From NCBI GenBank assembly GCA_964503965.1, contig CAZDCK010000034.1:1-27188 (forward strand): a DNA stretch of 27,188 bases, given 5' to 3'. Under the pieces are notes generated by a model. The model saw only the letters and a list, made by a program, of their open reading frames with translations, was not told the DNA's origin and did no database searches. This DNA comes from Eutrophocola sp964503965 (GTDB lineage Bacteria > Pseudomonadota > Gammaproteobacteria > Pseudomonadales > Pseudohongiellaceae). Below are positions 16,151 through 24,187 of this stretch, piece by piece. The position numbers and the translations under genes are program-made. Numbering within the stretch: position 1 is the first letter of the stretch; every line of letters starts with the position of its first letter.

Positions 16151-16176
16151 GACAAAGATTACCAGGAGTAAATGAA

Positions 16177-17853
16177 GTGTCAGTTGAAAAAATTCAGGTA
16201 CCGGATATTGGCGATGAACAGGAAGTCGAGGTTATCGAAATTCTTGTTGCTCCCGGTGACGAGGTCAGCGAAAACGATTCTCTAATTGTTCTGGAAAGTG
16301 ACAAGGCTGCCATGGAAATTCCATCTCCCCGTGCCGGGGTGATCAAGGAAATACTGGTCAAGGTAGGCGATCAGGTCTCCCAGGGTGTTGATATTGTCAG
16401 TATGGAATCCGGTGCTGATGCTGAAGCGGATTCCCAGGAGCCGGCTGCAGAAGAGGCTGCTGCAAAAGAAACTGATAAGGAGACGTCTGAACCCCCTGCG
16501 AAACAAGAGTCAACAGAAAGTCAGGCTGAAGAGCCTGCGCCCGCTGCGGCAGCAACCTCCAGTGTGATCGACGTGAAGGTACCTGACCTGGGTGGTGACA
16601 GCGATGTCGAAGTGATTGAAATCCTTGTGGCAGAAGGGGATGACATCAGTGAGGAAGACGGCCTGGTTACCCTGGAGTCCGATAAGGCTGCCATGGATGT
16701 CCCTTCCCCGGCAGCAGGTAAAGTGCGTGCCATCAAAATGAAAGTGGGCGACAAGGTCAATGAAGGCTCCCTGATCCTTGAACTGGAAACGGCTGGAGAC
16801 GCGCCTGCCGTATCCGGCCCGGCCAATGCTCCCGAGAAGGAGGAAAGCAGTCCTGCACAGGCCCCTGTGTCTGAAAGCAAGCCAGCAGCGTCGGTGCCTG
16901 CTCCTGCTGCAGAGCCTTCCAGTGCTGTTGCCAGTGCTGGTGGTGAAGTCTATGCCGGACCGGCAGTACGAAAGATGGCCCGTGAACTCGGTGTCGATCT
17001 GAGCCAGGTCCCTGGAAGTGGATCCCGTGGTCGCATCGTCAAGGAAGATGTGGACGCCTATGTCAAAGGAATCATGCAGGGCGGAGCAAAGCCTGGTTCA
17101 GCCGCTTCCGGTGGTGCAGGTATCCCCGGTATTGAAGATATTGATTTCAGCCAGTTTGGTGAAATCGAGGAAGTGGAGATGACCAAGCTTCATCGTGTCA
17201 CTTCCCAGAATATGAGTCGTAACTGGCTTAATGTTCCCCACGTTACCCAGTTTGATGAAACAGATATAACTGAGCTGGAAGAATTCAGGCAGGCCCAGAA
17301 AGCCATGGCTGAGAAAAAGGGCATCAAGCTTACACCGCTACCCTTTATCGTCAAAGCCTGTGCCAGGGCACTTGAAGAATACCCGCAGTTCAACGTATCG
17401 CTGCATTCATCCGGTACCAAGCTGATCCAGAAGAAATATGTAAACATCGGTGTAGCCGTGGCCACGCCCGCTGGCCTGATGGTGCCTGTTGTAAAAAATG
17501 CAGACCAGAAATCGATCTGGGAAATTGCCGCCGAAATTGCTGAACTTAGTGCCAAGGCCAAGGACCGCAAGTTGACCAAGGACGATATGCAGGGGGCCTG
17601 TTTTACAGTGTCCAGCCTTGGCAATATTGGCGGTAGCGGCTTTACGCCCATCGTCAACGCACCGGAAGTGGCCATCCTGGGTGTATCCAAAGCCAGTGTC
17701 AAACCGGTTTACATGAACAATGAATTTGTCCCCAGGACGATGCTACCGTTTGCACTGTCATATGATCATCGCGCCGTTAATGGCGTTGACGGCGGTATGT
17801 TCTGTACCTACCTGGGCAGTTTGTTGAACGATATACGGTTGTTGGCGTTGTAA
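16177..17853 (+). CDS. aceF: Pyruvate dehydrogenase E2, dihydrolipoamide acetyltransferase (two lipoyl domains)
   Basis: AceF (558 residues) is the core of the pyruvate dehydrogenase complex and transfers acetyl from lipoyl groups to CoA. Domains in order: lipoyl 1 (about 1-77, lipoyl-lysine K43 in LESDKAAMEIP); an Ala/Pro/Glu-rich linker; lipoyl 2 (about 129-205, K170 in LESDKAAMDVP); a linker; the E1/E3-binding peripheral domain (259-296, AGPAVRKMARELGVDLSQVP); and the catalytic domain ending in SYDHRAVNGVDGG with H531. The residue four after the catalytic His is Asn535 rather than Asp, as in Pseudomonas/Azotobacter-type E2. GTG at 16177 is the start, with AGGAG 8 nt upstream. E. coli AceF has three lipoyl domains; two is common elsewhere in Proteobacteria. 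Confidence 0.97.
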   Translation: MSVEKIQVPDIGDEQEVEVIEILVAPGDEVSENDSLIVLESDKAAMEIPSPRAGVIKEILVKVGDQVSQGVDIVSMESGADAEADSQEPAAEEAAAKETDKETSEPPAKQESTESQAEEPAPAAAATSSVIDVKVPDLGGDSDVEVIEILVAEGDDISEEDGLVTLESDKAAMDVPSPAAGKVRAIKMKVGDKVNEGSLILELETAGDAPAVSGPANAPEKEESSPAQAPVSESKPAASVPAPAAEPSSAVASAGGEVYAGPAVRKMARELGVDLSQVPGSGSRGRIVKEDVDAYVKGIMQGGAKPGSAASGGAGIPGIEDIDFSQFGEIEEVEMTKLHRVTSQNMSRNWLNVPHVTQFDETDITELEEFRQAQKAMAEKKGIKLTPLPFIVKACARALEEYPQFNVSLHSSGTKLIQKKYVNIGVAVATPAGLMVPVVKNADQKSIWEIAAEIAELSAKAKDRKLTKDDMQGACFTVSSLGNIGGSGFTPIVNAPEVAILGVSKASVKPVYMNNEFVPRTMLPFALSYDHRAVNGVDGGMFCTYLGSLLNDIRLLAL

Positions 17854-17890
17854 ATGCGAACTTCGTGTATAGACGGATAAAGGAAAAAAA

Positions 17891-17938
17891 GATACAAGGA
17901 TACAAGGATAAAAGGATACAAGGATACAAGGATACAGG
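17891..17938 (+). repeat. Six tandem 8-bp units (GATACAAG type)
   Basis: Six head-to-tail octamers are present: GATACAAG four times (17891, 17899, 17915 and 17923), one GATAAAAG (17907-17914) and one GATACAGG (17931-17938). A degenerate GGATAAAGG lies just upstream. The array lies 38 bp after the aceF stop and is not followed by spacers, so it is not CRISPR-like. Confidence 0.95.
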
Positions 17939-18090
17939 GCAGGATGGTTCACCTGTGATGTTCGGTCAAGATTTTATATCCGGGGTTGTCAATAAATCTG
18001 AGTGTCACATAGCCGAATGAGGCTGTGCTCTTCCGGCCTCCGGGCATTTCCAAACATTACCTGAACCGCCCTCCTTGTATCCCTGTATCG
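17930..18090 (+). repeat. Dispersed intergenic repeat, copy A
   Basis: The first 72 bp (17930-18001) align with the reverse complement of 27118-27188 at roughly three quarters identity by eye, including an identical 11-bp block CAGGATGGTT plus flanking base and a shared AATAAAT block. The right end (18071-18090, CCTCCTTGTATCCCTGTATC-like) also resembles the far end of copy B. The element therefore begins and ends with inverted versions of the same octamer. It encodes no protein. Confidence 0.7.
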
Positions 18091-18129
18091 GTCCCTTACC
18101 TGAACTGTTTACCTTTTATCCTTTTATCC
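18073..18129 (+). repeat. Inverted octamer units facing the 17891-17938 array
   Basis: CTTGTATC (18074-18081) and CCTGTATC (18082-18089) are reverse complements of the GATACAAG and GATACAGG units. Two CTTTTATC copies (18113-18120, 18121-18128) are the reverse complement of the GATAAAAG unit. Together with the left array they could base-pair in RNA across about 130-180 nt. Confidence 0.85.
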
Positions 18130-18194
18130 ATATTCCGGTAAAATACCTTTTCCTGATTTTTTACCTGAATTCCAATTATTGCGAGGATTCCCGT

Positions 18195-18677
18195 ATGCCT
18201 TCCTTCGACATTGTTTCCGAAGTCGATATGCATGAAATGACCAACGCCGTCGACCAGGCAGCACGTGAAATCGGGAATCGTTTTGATTTCAAGGGAGTTA
18301 ATGCGTCTTTCGAGCTGAAGGACAATATGGTCATTCTGACTGCAGAGGTAGAGTTCCAGATCCACCAGATGCTGGACATTCTGCAAACCAAGATGGTGAA
18401 ACGCGGAATAGATATCAGTAGCCTGAAATCAGCCGATGTGGAAATTATAGGGCAAAGGGCTGTGTTGCAAGCCACGATCCAGCAGGGGATAGAGTCGGAA
18501 ATAGCCCGAAAAATTGTCAAAAAGGTCAAGGATCAGAAGATGAAGGTCCAGGTGGCCATCCAGGGTGAAAAACTTCGTGTTACCGGCAAGAAAAGGGATG
18601 ACCTTCAGGGAGTAATGGCGGTGATCAGGGATGAAAATTATGGATTGCCCCTGCAGTTCAATAATTTCAGGGATTGA
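18195..18677 (+). CDS. yajQ: YajQ family nucleotide/cyclic-di-GMP-binding protein
   Basis: The start is ATG 18195 (MPSFDIVSEVDMHEM), with GAGG at 18183-18186 and 8-nt spacing. This gives 160 residues, matching the family (about 160-163). The complete UPF0234/PF04461 pattern is present: EVDMHEMTNAVDQAAREIGN, RFDFKGVNASFELKD, KRGIDISSLK and the C-terminal KVQVAIQGEKLRVTGKKRDD followed by LQGVMAVIRDENYGLPLQFNNFRD. Family members have two ferredoxin-like domains and bind nucleotides; a Xanthomonas homologue acts as a cyclic-di-GMP effector, but the role here is unproved. It is cytoplasmic and appears to be a single-gene unit. The longer upstream frame is rejected as repeat sequence. Confidence 0.95.
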   Translation: MPSFDIVSEVDMHEMTNAVDQAAREIGNRFDFKGVNASFELKDNMVILTAEVEFQIHQMLDILQTKMVKRGIDISSLKSADVEIIGQRAVLQATIQQGIESEIARKIVKKVKDQKMKVQVAIQGEKLRVTGKKRDDLQGVMAVIRDENYGLPLQFNNFRD

Positions 18678-18769
18678 AACCTCTTTGCCAGTCCTACCTT
18701 GATCCTGAACTGCATGAAAAGTGTAAAATATGTGTTTTATGTGACCCGCCAGTCATTTATCTCGCAATA

Positions 18770-18797
18770 GCCCGCAATTCCTGTGATAATTCCGGGC
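18770..18797. other. Interrupted stem-loop downstream of yajQ
   Basis: GCCCG and CGGGC, then AATT and AATT, pair around a single C-C mismatch with an 8-nt loop. No T-run follows, so a Rho-independent terminator is doubtful. It is the only clear structure in the 177 bp between yajQ and the efflux adaptor gene. Confidence 0.3.
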
Positions 18798-18854
18798 TTC
18801 CTGTTCAGGATGGGTCGTCCTGGCCTTGTACAATTTTCCTAATCTGGTTTTGAA

Positions 18855-19952
18855 ATGAACAACAGCAGGCGTAATTCAATTCTCATGGCTATCGGTGTCG
18901 CCGCCGTAGTAACACTGTGGATGCTTAGTGGTCTTGGCAGCAGTCCGGTCGATTTCGGGGGTGACGCTGAGATTAATCGTGGCGAAGGTGAACTGATGCG
19001 CGTCAGTGTTGCCAGTATCAATGCCGGTAATATCACCCGGGAATATATTGTCAGTGCGCGCACTGAGCCCAATCGTATTGTCAGCCTGAAGGCGGAGACT
19101 GATGGGGTGGTAGTAGCTATTGGTGCTGAGCGCGGAAGTCCGGTAGCAGAAAGTGCAACAATACTTGAACTGGATATGCGTGATCGTCGGGAACGCCTGG
19201 CAGAAGCCGACTCGCTGGTGGCCCAGCGCCAGCTTGAACTGGAGGCAAGGAAAAATCTTCGTAACAAGGAATTTGTCTCAGAAGTGGAAATTGCTGAAGC
19301 CACTTCCCGTCTTGATAGTGCCAGGGCCAGCAAGGCCCGTATTGAACTGGAAATCGACAATGTAACTCTGGATGCGCCATTCAAGGGGATTGTTCAGGAT
19401 CGTCATGTCGAGATTGGCGACTTTGTCCGTGCCGGTGATGCGGTTGTTGATGTTGTTGATATTGATCCGCTGATCATCGCTGGTGAAATCAATGGCAAGG
19501 AAATCAGTGATCTCTATGTGGGTGGCAGGGGGAGTGCCGTGCTGGTAGACGGTACCCGGCTTAACGGTGTTATTCGCTACCTGGCACCTGTTGCTGACTC
19601 CAATACACGTACATTCAGGGTGGAGCTCGAAGTCCCCAATCCAAATGGTATTCGTGCCGGACTCACAGCAGAGTTGCAATTGCTTGGCCCTGATATCTAT
19701 GCCCACGATATATCTCCCTCCCTTCTGACACTGGCTGATGATGGCGCCGTTGGTGTAAAAACGGTCAACAGCGCAGATCGGGTTGATTTCTACCCCGTTG
19801 ATATTGTGGGTTCGTCTGATGACGGGATCCTGGTGACAGGGCTGCCTGACAGTGTTCGCGTGATTACTATCGGACACGGTTTTGTCACCGTAGGACAGAC
19901 AATTGAACCGATTGTCGGTGTCGCAACACTGGAGAGTGCGAGCAGCTTATGA
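18855..19952 (+). CDS. RND efflux periplasmic adaptor (membrane fusion protein, HlyD/AcrA-like)
   Basis: The 365-residue protein has an N-terminal inner-membrane anchor (about 9-28, ILMAIGVAAVVTLWMLSGL) and no lipobox. The lipoyl-like half-motif REYIVSARTEPNRIVSLKAETDG starts the domain; a coiled-coil hairpin (RRERLAEADSLVAQRQLELEARK and onward, about 110-165) follows; the second half-motif is TLDAPFKGIVQDRHVEIGDFVRAGD. Beta-barrel and membrane-proximal segments (TFRVELEVPNPNGIRAGLTAEL) come last. Such adaptors link an RND pump to an outer-membrane TolC-type channel. Its TGA overlaps the pump's ATG by 4 bp (19949-19952), so the two are coupled. The Shine-Dalgarno is weak. Confidence 0.92.
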   Translation: MNNSRRNSILMAIGVAAVVTLWMLSGLGSSPVDFGGDAEINRGEGELMRVSVASINAGNITREYIVSARTEPNRIVSLKAETDGVVVAIGAERGSPVAESATILELDMRDRRERLAEADSLVAQRQLELEARKNLRNKEFVSEVEIAEATSRLDSARASKARIELEIDNVTLDAPFKGIVQDRHVEIGDFVRAGDAVVDVVDIDPLIIAGEINGKEISDLYVGGRGSAVLVDGTRLNGVIRYLAPVADSNTRTFRVELEVPNPNGIRAGLTAELQLLGPDIYAHDISPSLLTLADDGAVGVKTVNSADRVDFYPVDIVGSSDDGILVTGLPDSVRVITIGHGFVTVGQTIEPIVGVATLESASSL

Positions 19953-22900
19953 ATGCATTGATCAGTGCATGCATCAATCGGCCAAGGCCCGTCATCATGG
20001 TCCTGGTACTGCTTATTCTTGCTGGAATCAGCAGTTATATTTCTGTGCCAAAGGAAGCAGAACCGGATATCGATATTCCCCAGATTTATGTGAATATTAT
20101 CCATGAGGGGATATCACCGGAGGATGCGGAAAGGTTGCTCCTGCGTCCCATGGAAACTGAACTGCGTTCCATTGAGGGCTTGAAGGAAATGCGCGCCACA
20201 GGCTCAGAGGGCTCTGGTGTCATTATTCTTGAGTTTGATGCAGGTTTTGATGCCGACCAGGCATTGACCGATGTTCGCGAAAAGGTGGACCTGGCCCGCA
20301 ACGAAATCCCGGCGGATTCCGAAGAACCATTCGTGCAGGAAATCAATACCTCTCTTATACCGGTGATCACGGTCATGCTCCATGGCGACGTACCGGAACG
20401 TACTCTTGTCTCTATAGGCAGGCGATTACGCGATGAACTTGAAGCGATCCCCGGTGTACTGTCGGCGGATATCGGGGGTGATCGGGAAGAACTGCTGGAA
20501 GTCATTGTTGATCCTGTCGCGCTGGAAAGTTACAACCTGAACTATGCTGACCTGATCAGTTACGTCAGTCGCAACAATCGCCTGGTTGCTGCTGGTGCAC
20601 TGGACAGTGGTGAGGGGCGTTTTTCCGTCAAAGTTCCCGGTGTTATAGAGGATCTTCAGGATCTTCTGACGCTGCCGGTAAAAACTGACGGACTAAAGAC
20701 AGTCACCTTTGAGGATGTGGCAACCGTACGGCGGACATTCAAGGACCCCAACAGTTTTGCCCGCCTCGATGGTGAAAAATCCATTGCCCTGGAAATTACC
20801 AAGCGAGCCGGTGCCAACATCCTGGAAGTGGTAGATACGGTCAAGGCGACTGTCAATGAGGCTACCCGGCTTGAGGAGTGGCCGCCGAACCTGCAGGTTA
20901 CCTTTACCTCGGATAACTCGAAACAGGTCAGGATCATGCTCAATGACCTGGTGAACAACGTGGCCATTGCTGTCATCCTGGTCATGATAGTGATTCTGGG
21001 CGCACTGGGCATTCGATCCGCCGGACTTGTCGGGGTCGCTATTCCCGGCGCCTTCCTTTCCGGCATCCTTGTGATCTATCTTATGGGATACAGCATGAAT
21101 ATCGTCGTGTTGTTCTCCCTGATCATGGCCGTGGGAATGCTTGTGGATGGTGCCATCGTGGTGGTGGAACTGGCCGAACGAAATATGAAAAACGGTTACA
21201 GTCCCAAACTGGCATTCACTGAAGCGGCCAAACGTATGGCATGGCCGATTACAGCCTCCACAGCGACAACTCTTGCCGTGTTCATGCCATTGCTGTTCTG
21301 GCCAGGCCTGATCGGTCAGTTCATGAAATTCCTGCCCATTACCTTGCTGGTGACACTGACCGCGTCACTGTTCATGGCTCTGTTGTTCGTTCCGACAGTC
21401 GGCACCCTGTTGAAGAACAGGAATGCCAATCCTGACCTGGAAGAGATGACAACCATCCACGATGTGGATGTCCTCCAGGAAGGGCGTGAGAACCTGAAGG
21501 AAATAGGCGGATTTACAGCCGTTTACATCGTCTTTGTGCGCAGGGCGCTGCATCATCCTTTGCTTGTTCTGGGGCTGGCATTCGCATTCCTCATTGGCAC
21601 GTTCATGCTCTATGGAAAAGTGGGCAAGGGGGTGGAATTCTTTACCGATGTTGAACCGGAGTTTGCCGTTCTCAATATTCACTCCCGGGGAGATCTTTCC
21701 GTCTATGAGCGGGATGAACTGGTGCGCCAGGTGGAAGCCCGTATTCTGGATATGGAGGAATTTGAATCCATCTATACCCGCAGTGGCATATCCCTGGGAA
21801 ATGATATCGACGAAGATGTTATCGGGCGCATCCAGCTGAGTCTCGTGGATTGGGAATTGCGTCGACCGGCGGCCCGTATCATGGATGAAGTGCGTGATCG
21901 TACACGCGATATTCCCGGAATTATTGTTGAGCCACAGGTTCAGGAATCAGGCATTACCTCAGGTAAACCGATACAGCTGGAATTGACCGCTACCAACACG
22001 GATCTTTTGCCGGATGCGGTGGAGCAGATTCGCAAGGGCATGGGGTTACTGGGTGAGTTTGTTGACATTACTGATTCCAGGCCACTACCGGGCATTGACT
22101 GGAAGATGGAAGTGGATCGGCAGGAAGCGGCAAGATTCGGTACAGATATCAGTACTATCGGCAGTGCTGTGCAACTGATTACAAACGGCATCATGCTGGG
22201 AGATTACAGGCCTGATGATGCCGATGATGAAGTCGATATCCGGGTAAGATTTCCTGAAAGTATGCGTAACATCGGCATGCTGGACAGACTGACCGTCAAT
22301 TCGATGATGGGTAATGTACCCGTGAGTAATTTCATGCAGCGGGAGGCATCACCCCGGGTCGGAAATATCCAGCGCACCGATGGTGCCCGTGTACTCAATA
22401 TTGCGGCGGATGTGCCGGAGGATGTACTGGCAGATGACAAGGTGACCGAGCTTGAACAATGGCTGGACCAGGGTAACCTGGATCCGGACGTACGGGTGAA
22501 TTTCAAGGGAGAAAATGAAGACCAGCAAGAGGCCGAGGCGTTTTTGTCCCAGGCTTTTGGTGCTGCCATGTTCCTGATGGCCATTATCCTGGTGACCCAG
22601 TTCAACAGCTTCTATCAGGCGCTGCTGATCCTGTCCGCAGTCTTCTTTTCTACGATTGGGGTTCTGCTCGGGCTCATCATAACCGACAAGCCTTTCAGTA
22701 TTGTTATGTCCGGTATTGGTGTTATTGCACTTGCGGGTATCGTAGTGAACAACAATATTGTATTGATAGACACCTATAACCTGATCAAGAAGAAGGGGGC
22801 TGATGCCATTGAAGCGGCGATTCTGACATGTTCACAGCGTCTGCGCCCGGTATTGCTCACCACCTTTACCACTATCCTTGGACTGTTACCCATGACTCTC

Positions 22901-23098
22901 GGCATGAACTTCGATCTCATTAATCGTCATATCCAGATTGGTGGCCCATCGACACAGTGGTGGACACAGCTGGCTTCGGCTATTACCTTTGGCCTGGCGT
23001 TTGCTACCGTGCTGACGCTGGTCATGACACCCTGCATGCTGGTGCTGGGTGACCAGGCGGGAACACGCCTGAGATTATTCAGGAAAAAATCGGCCTAG
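19949..23098 (+). CDS. RND-family efflux pump (AcrB-like inner-membrane permease)
   Basis: The 1049-residue length and duplicated layout match AcrB/MexB-type transporters: TM1 at about 12-30 (RPVIMVLVLLILAGISSYIS), a large periplasmic porter domain, TM2-6 (about 335-480), a second TM7, a second periplasmic loop, and TM8-12 at the end. The TM4 proton-relay region reads VGMLVDGAIVVVELAERN with D400 kept but Gly401 in place of AcrB's second Asp. In TM10, VVNNNIVLID (N934-N936) lacks the lysine equivalent to AcrB K940. This VDG/NNN pattern marks a broad RND subgroup of less-studied substrate range. Drive is presumably the proton gradient, though the altered relay leaves that open. No outer-membrane channel gene is adjacent. 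Confidence 0.93.
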   Translation: MNALISACINRPRPVIMVLVLLILAGISSYISVPKEAEPDIDIPQIYVNIIHEGISPEDAERLLLRPMETELRSIEGLKEMRATGSEGSGVIILEFDAGFDADQALTDVREKVDLARNEIPADSEEPFVQEINTSLIPVITVMLHGDVPERTLVSIGRRLRDELEAIPGVLSADIGGDREELLEVIVDPVALESYNLNYADLISYVSRNNRLVAAGALDSGEGRFSVKVPGVIEDLQDLLTLPVKTDGLKTVTFEDVATVRRTFKDPNSFARLDGEKSIALEITKRAGANILEVVDTVKATVNEATRLEEWPPNLQVTFTSDNSKQVRIMLNDLVNNVAIAVILVMIVILGALGIRSAGLVGVAIPGAFLSGILVIYLMGYSMNIVVLFSLIMAVGMLVDGAIVVVELAERNMKNGYSPKLAFTEAAKRMAWPITASTATTLAVFMPLLFWPGLIGQFMKFLPITLLVTLTASLFMALLFVPTVGTLLKNRNANPDLEEMTTIHDVDVLQEGRENLKEIGGFTAVYIVFVRRALHHPLLVLGLAFAFLIGTFMLYGKVGKGVEFFTDVEPEFAVLNIHSRGDLSVYERDELVRQVEARILDMEEFESIYTRSGISLGNDIDEDVIGRIQLSLVDWELRRPAARIMDEVRDRTRDIPGIIVEPQVQESGITSGKPIQLELTATNTDLLPDAVEQIRKGMGLLGEFVDITDSRPLPGIDWKMEVDRQEAARFGTDISTIGSAVQLITNGIMLGDYRPDDADDEVDIRVRFPESMRNIGMLDRLTVNSMMGNVPVSNFMQREASPRVGNIQRTDGARVLNIAADVPEDVLADDKVTELEQWLDQGNLDPDVRVNFKGENEDQQEAEAFLSQAFGAAMFLMAIILVTQFNSFYQALLILSAVFFSTIGVLLGLIITDKPFSIVMSGIGVIALAGIVVNNNIVLIDTYNLIKKKGADAIEAAILTCSQRLRPVLLTTFTTILGLLPMTLGMNFDLINRHIQIGGPSTQWWTQLASAITFGLAFATVLTLVMTPCMLVLGDQAGTRLRLFRKKSA

Positions 23099-23125
23099 TC
23101 TGTCACCCTGAAGAATACCTGATGA

Positions 23126-23653
23126 CTAGAGCGGCAAGCTGTTGTCTGACTCGAGCGTAAATTCACTAGTTACCCCGTTTACATCCACCGTGTAGGTCCC
23201 GGCTGGCAAATTTAGCACATCAAGAGAGAGGCTTTCTGCAAAGGGTTCTGTAACGGCGATACAGGTTTCAGCCGGGCCCAGTTTGCTTTCAGCCATTACG
23301 ACCCTGAATGTGTTATCGGAAAAGTTGACTGCAGGACTGAGCAAGTTCACGCATGGCACGGACAGGTAGCCATTCACGGAAGCACTGACCTGCACAGGAA
23401 AAGATTCCATTACCTGAATATCGATACTTTCAACAGTGACCAGTGGCATCACGTCAGCCCCGGTAATAACCAGTGCACCATTCCCGTCATAGGCCATGGT
23501 GATATCGGTGTAGTAGGCGGCTTCACTGTCACTGATTACGGCCCCTTCCGGAATAGTCATCGTTCCACTGGAAAAGACAGCCGGGTCGGCAAAACCAGTT
23601 GCTGCGCCGGTGGTAAGTGCGAATGACAGGATATTGAGAAAAATATTTTTCAT
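23126..23653 (-). CDS. Secreted beta-rich protein of unknown function
   Basis: The 175-residue protein has a Sec signal peptide (MKNIFLNILSFALTTGAATG, predicted cleavage after Ala22 in GFA-DP). The mature part is acidic and rich in Val, Thr and Ser with alternating beta patterns. Its two cysteines (C101 in SVPCVNLL, C131 in AETCIAV) could form a disulfide. The C-terminal segment PFAESLSLDVLNLPAGTYTV followed by DVNGVTSEFTL resembles an Ig-like or jelly-roll strand pattern seen in various exported proteins, but I do not recognise a named family. It converges on the RND pump gene with only 27 bp between the stops. Periplasmic or extracellular location is likely. A GGGA precedes the ATG by about 9 nt. 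Confidence 0.75.
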   Translation of the reverse strand: MKNIFLNILSFALTTGAATGFADPAVFSSGTMTIPEGAVISDSEAAYYTDITMAYDGNGALVITGADVMPLVTVESIDIQVMESFPVQVSASVNGYLSVPCVNLLSPAVNFSDNTFRVVMAESKLGPAETCIAVTEPFAESLSLDVLNLPAGTYTVDVNGVTSEFTLESDNSLPL

Positions 23654-23755
23654 GGTTGTTTTCCCAGTTCTGATAACGTGCTTTCCAAAGACTATAATAA
23701 AGTAACAATGTGTCTAACCAGACATGGCTTAATAGTCACTGAATAGTGATGGAAA

Positions 23756-24067
23756 TCAATGTTGCCACTGGTATGTTTTCAGGGAAAATCCATCACCGAC
23801 AAATACCAGTCCTTCTGCTTCCAGATTTTTTTTCTGTGCCTTCCATGCATGACTGTGCCGCGGAAATGACAGTTTTCCCTTGCCATTGACGACACGGTAC
23901 CAGGGTAGGAGAGTGTCTTTTGGCAGATTCTTCAGAATCGTTCCGACGTAACGGGCATGGGACGGATATCCGGCCAGGCGTGCCACCTGACCGTAAGTTG
24001 CTACTTGGCCACGGGGTATGGCTGCTACAATTTGCCAGACAGATTCCTTCAGTTCAGTCGAGGACAA
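23756..24067 (-). CDS. atl: Alkyltransferase-like DNA-lesion-binding protein (ATL)
   Basis: The 103-residue protein matches the DNA-binding domain of O6-alkylguanine-DNA alkyltransferases: VWQIVAAIPRGQVATYGQVA (helix-turn-helix), and Y40/R39 in HARYVGTIL, where the Arg acts as the finger that flips the base. The active-site Pro-Cys-His-Arg is replaced by P55-W56-Y57-R58 (LLPWYRVVNGKGKL), which defines ATL proteins. They bind alkylated guanine without repairing it and flag it for nucleotide-excision repair. Initiation is at TTG 24067, with GGAG 6 nt upstream on the minus strand and no better ATG. It is cytoplasmic and probably monocistronic, with the secreted-protein gene 102 bp downstream on the same strand. 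Confidence 0.93.
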   Translation of the reverse strand: MSSTELKESVWQIVAAIPRGQVATYGQVARLAGYPSHARYVGTILKNLPKDTLLPWYRVVNGKGKLSFPRHSHAWKAQKKNLEAEGLVFVGDGFSLKTYQWQH

Positions 24068-24187
24068 GGTTTTCTCCGGATCAGCGGCAAAACTGTTTTC
24101 AGGCTTGATCTATACAGGGATGCCCCCAAATAGGTAGTTCAGTCATTTATCCGGCATACTGTTGACCGGACTTCCAAGAGATATTCA

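Larger units (their letters stand above)
17854..18194. other. aceF-yajQ intergenic region, filled by a repeat element
   Basis: This 341-bp stretch has no supportable gene. An open frame runs into yajQ from 18075, but it starts at TTG inside the repeats and lacks family support before the ATG at 18195. The region contains a tandem array, an inverted counterpart and a core that recurs at the right edge of the window; these are listed separately. Confidence 0.7.

Noticed and set aside
17761..17802. Inactive E2 because Asn535 replaces the usual Asp after the catalytic His
   Set aside because: Active Azotobacter/Pseudomonas-type E2 proteins carry Asn at this position, so it is normal variation.
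17891..17938. Possible CRISPR array
   Set aside because: The 8-bp units are directly adjacent with no spacers, and no cas genes are present.
18075..18194. N-terminal extension of YajQ
   Set aside because: The extension begins at TTG inside repeat units and lacks family similarity; the ATG at 18195 has a good Shine-Dalgarno and gives the standard length.
23756..24067. Active O6-alkylguanine alkyltransferase (Ogt/Ada)
   Set aside because: The nucleophilic Cys is Trp56, so alkyl transfer is not expected; the protein is an ATL.
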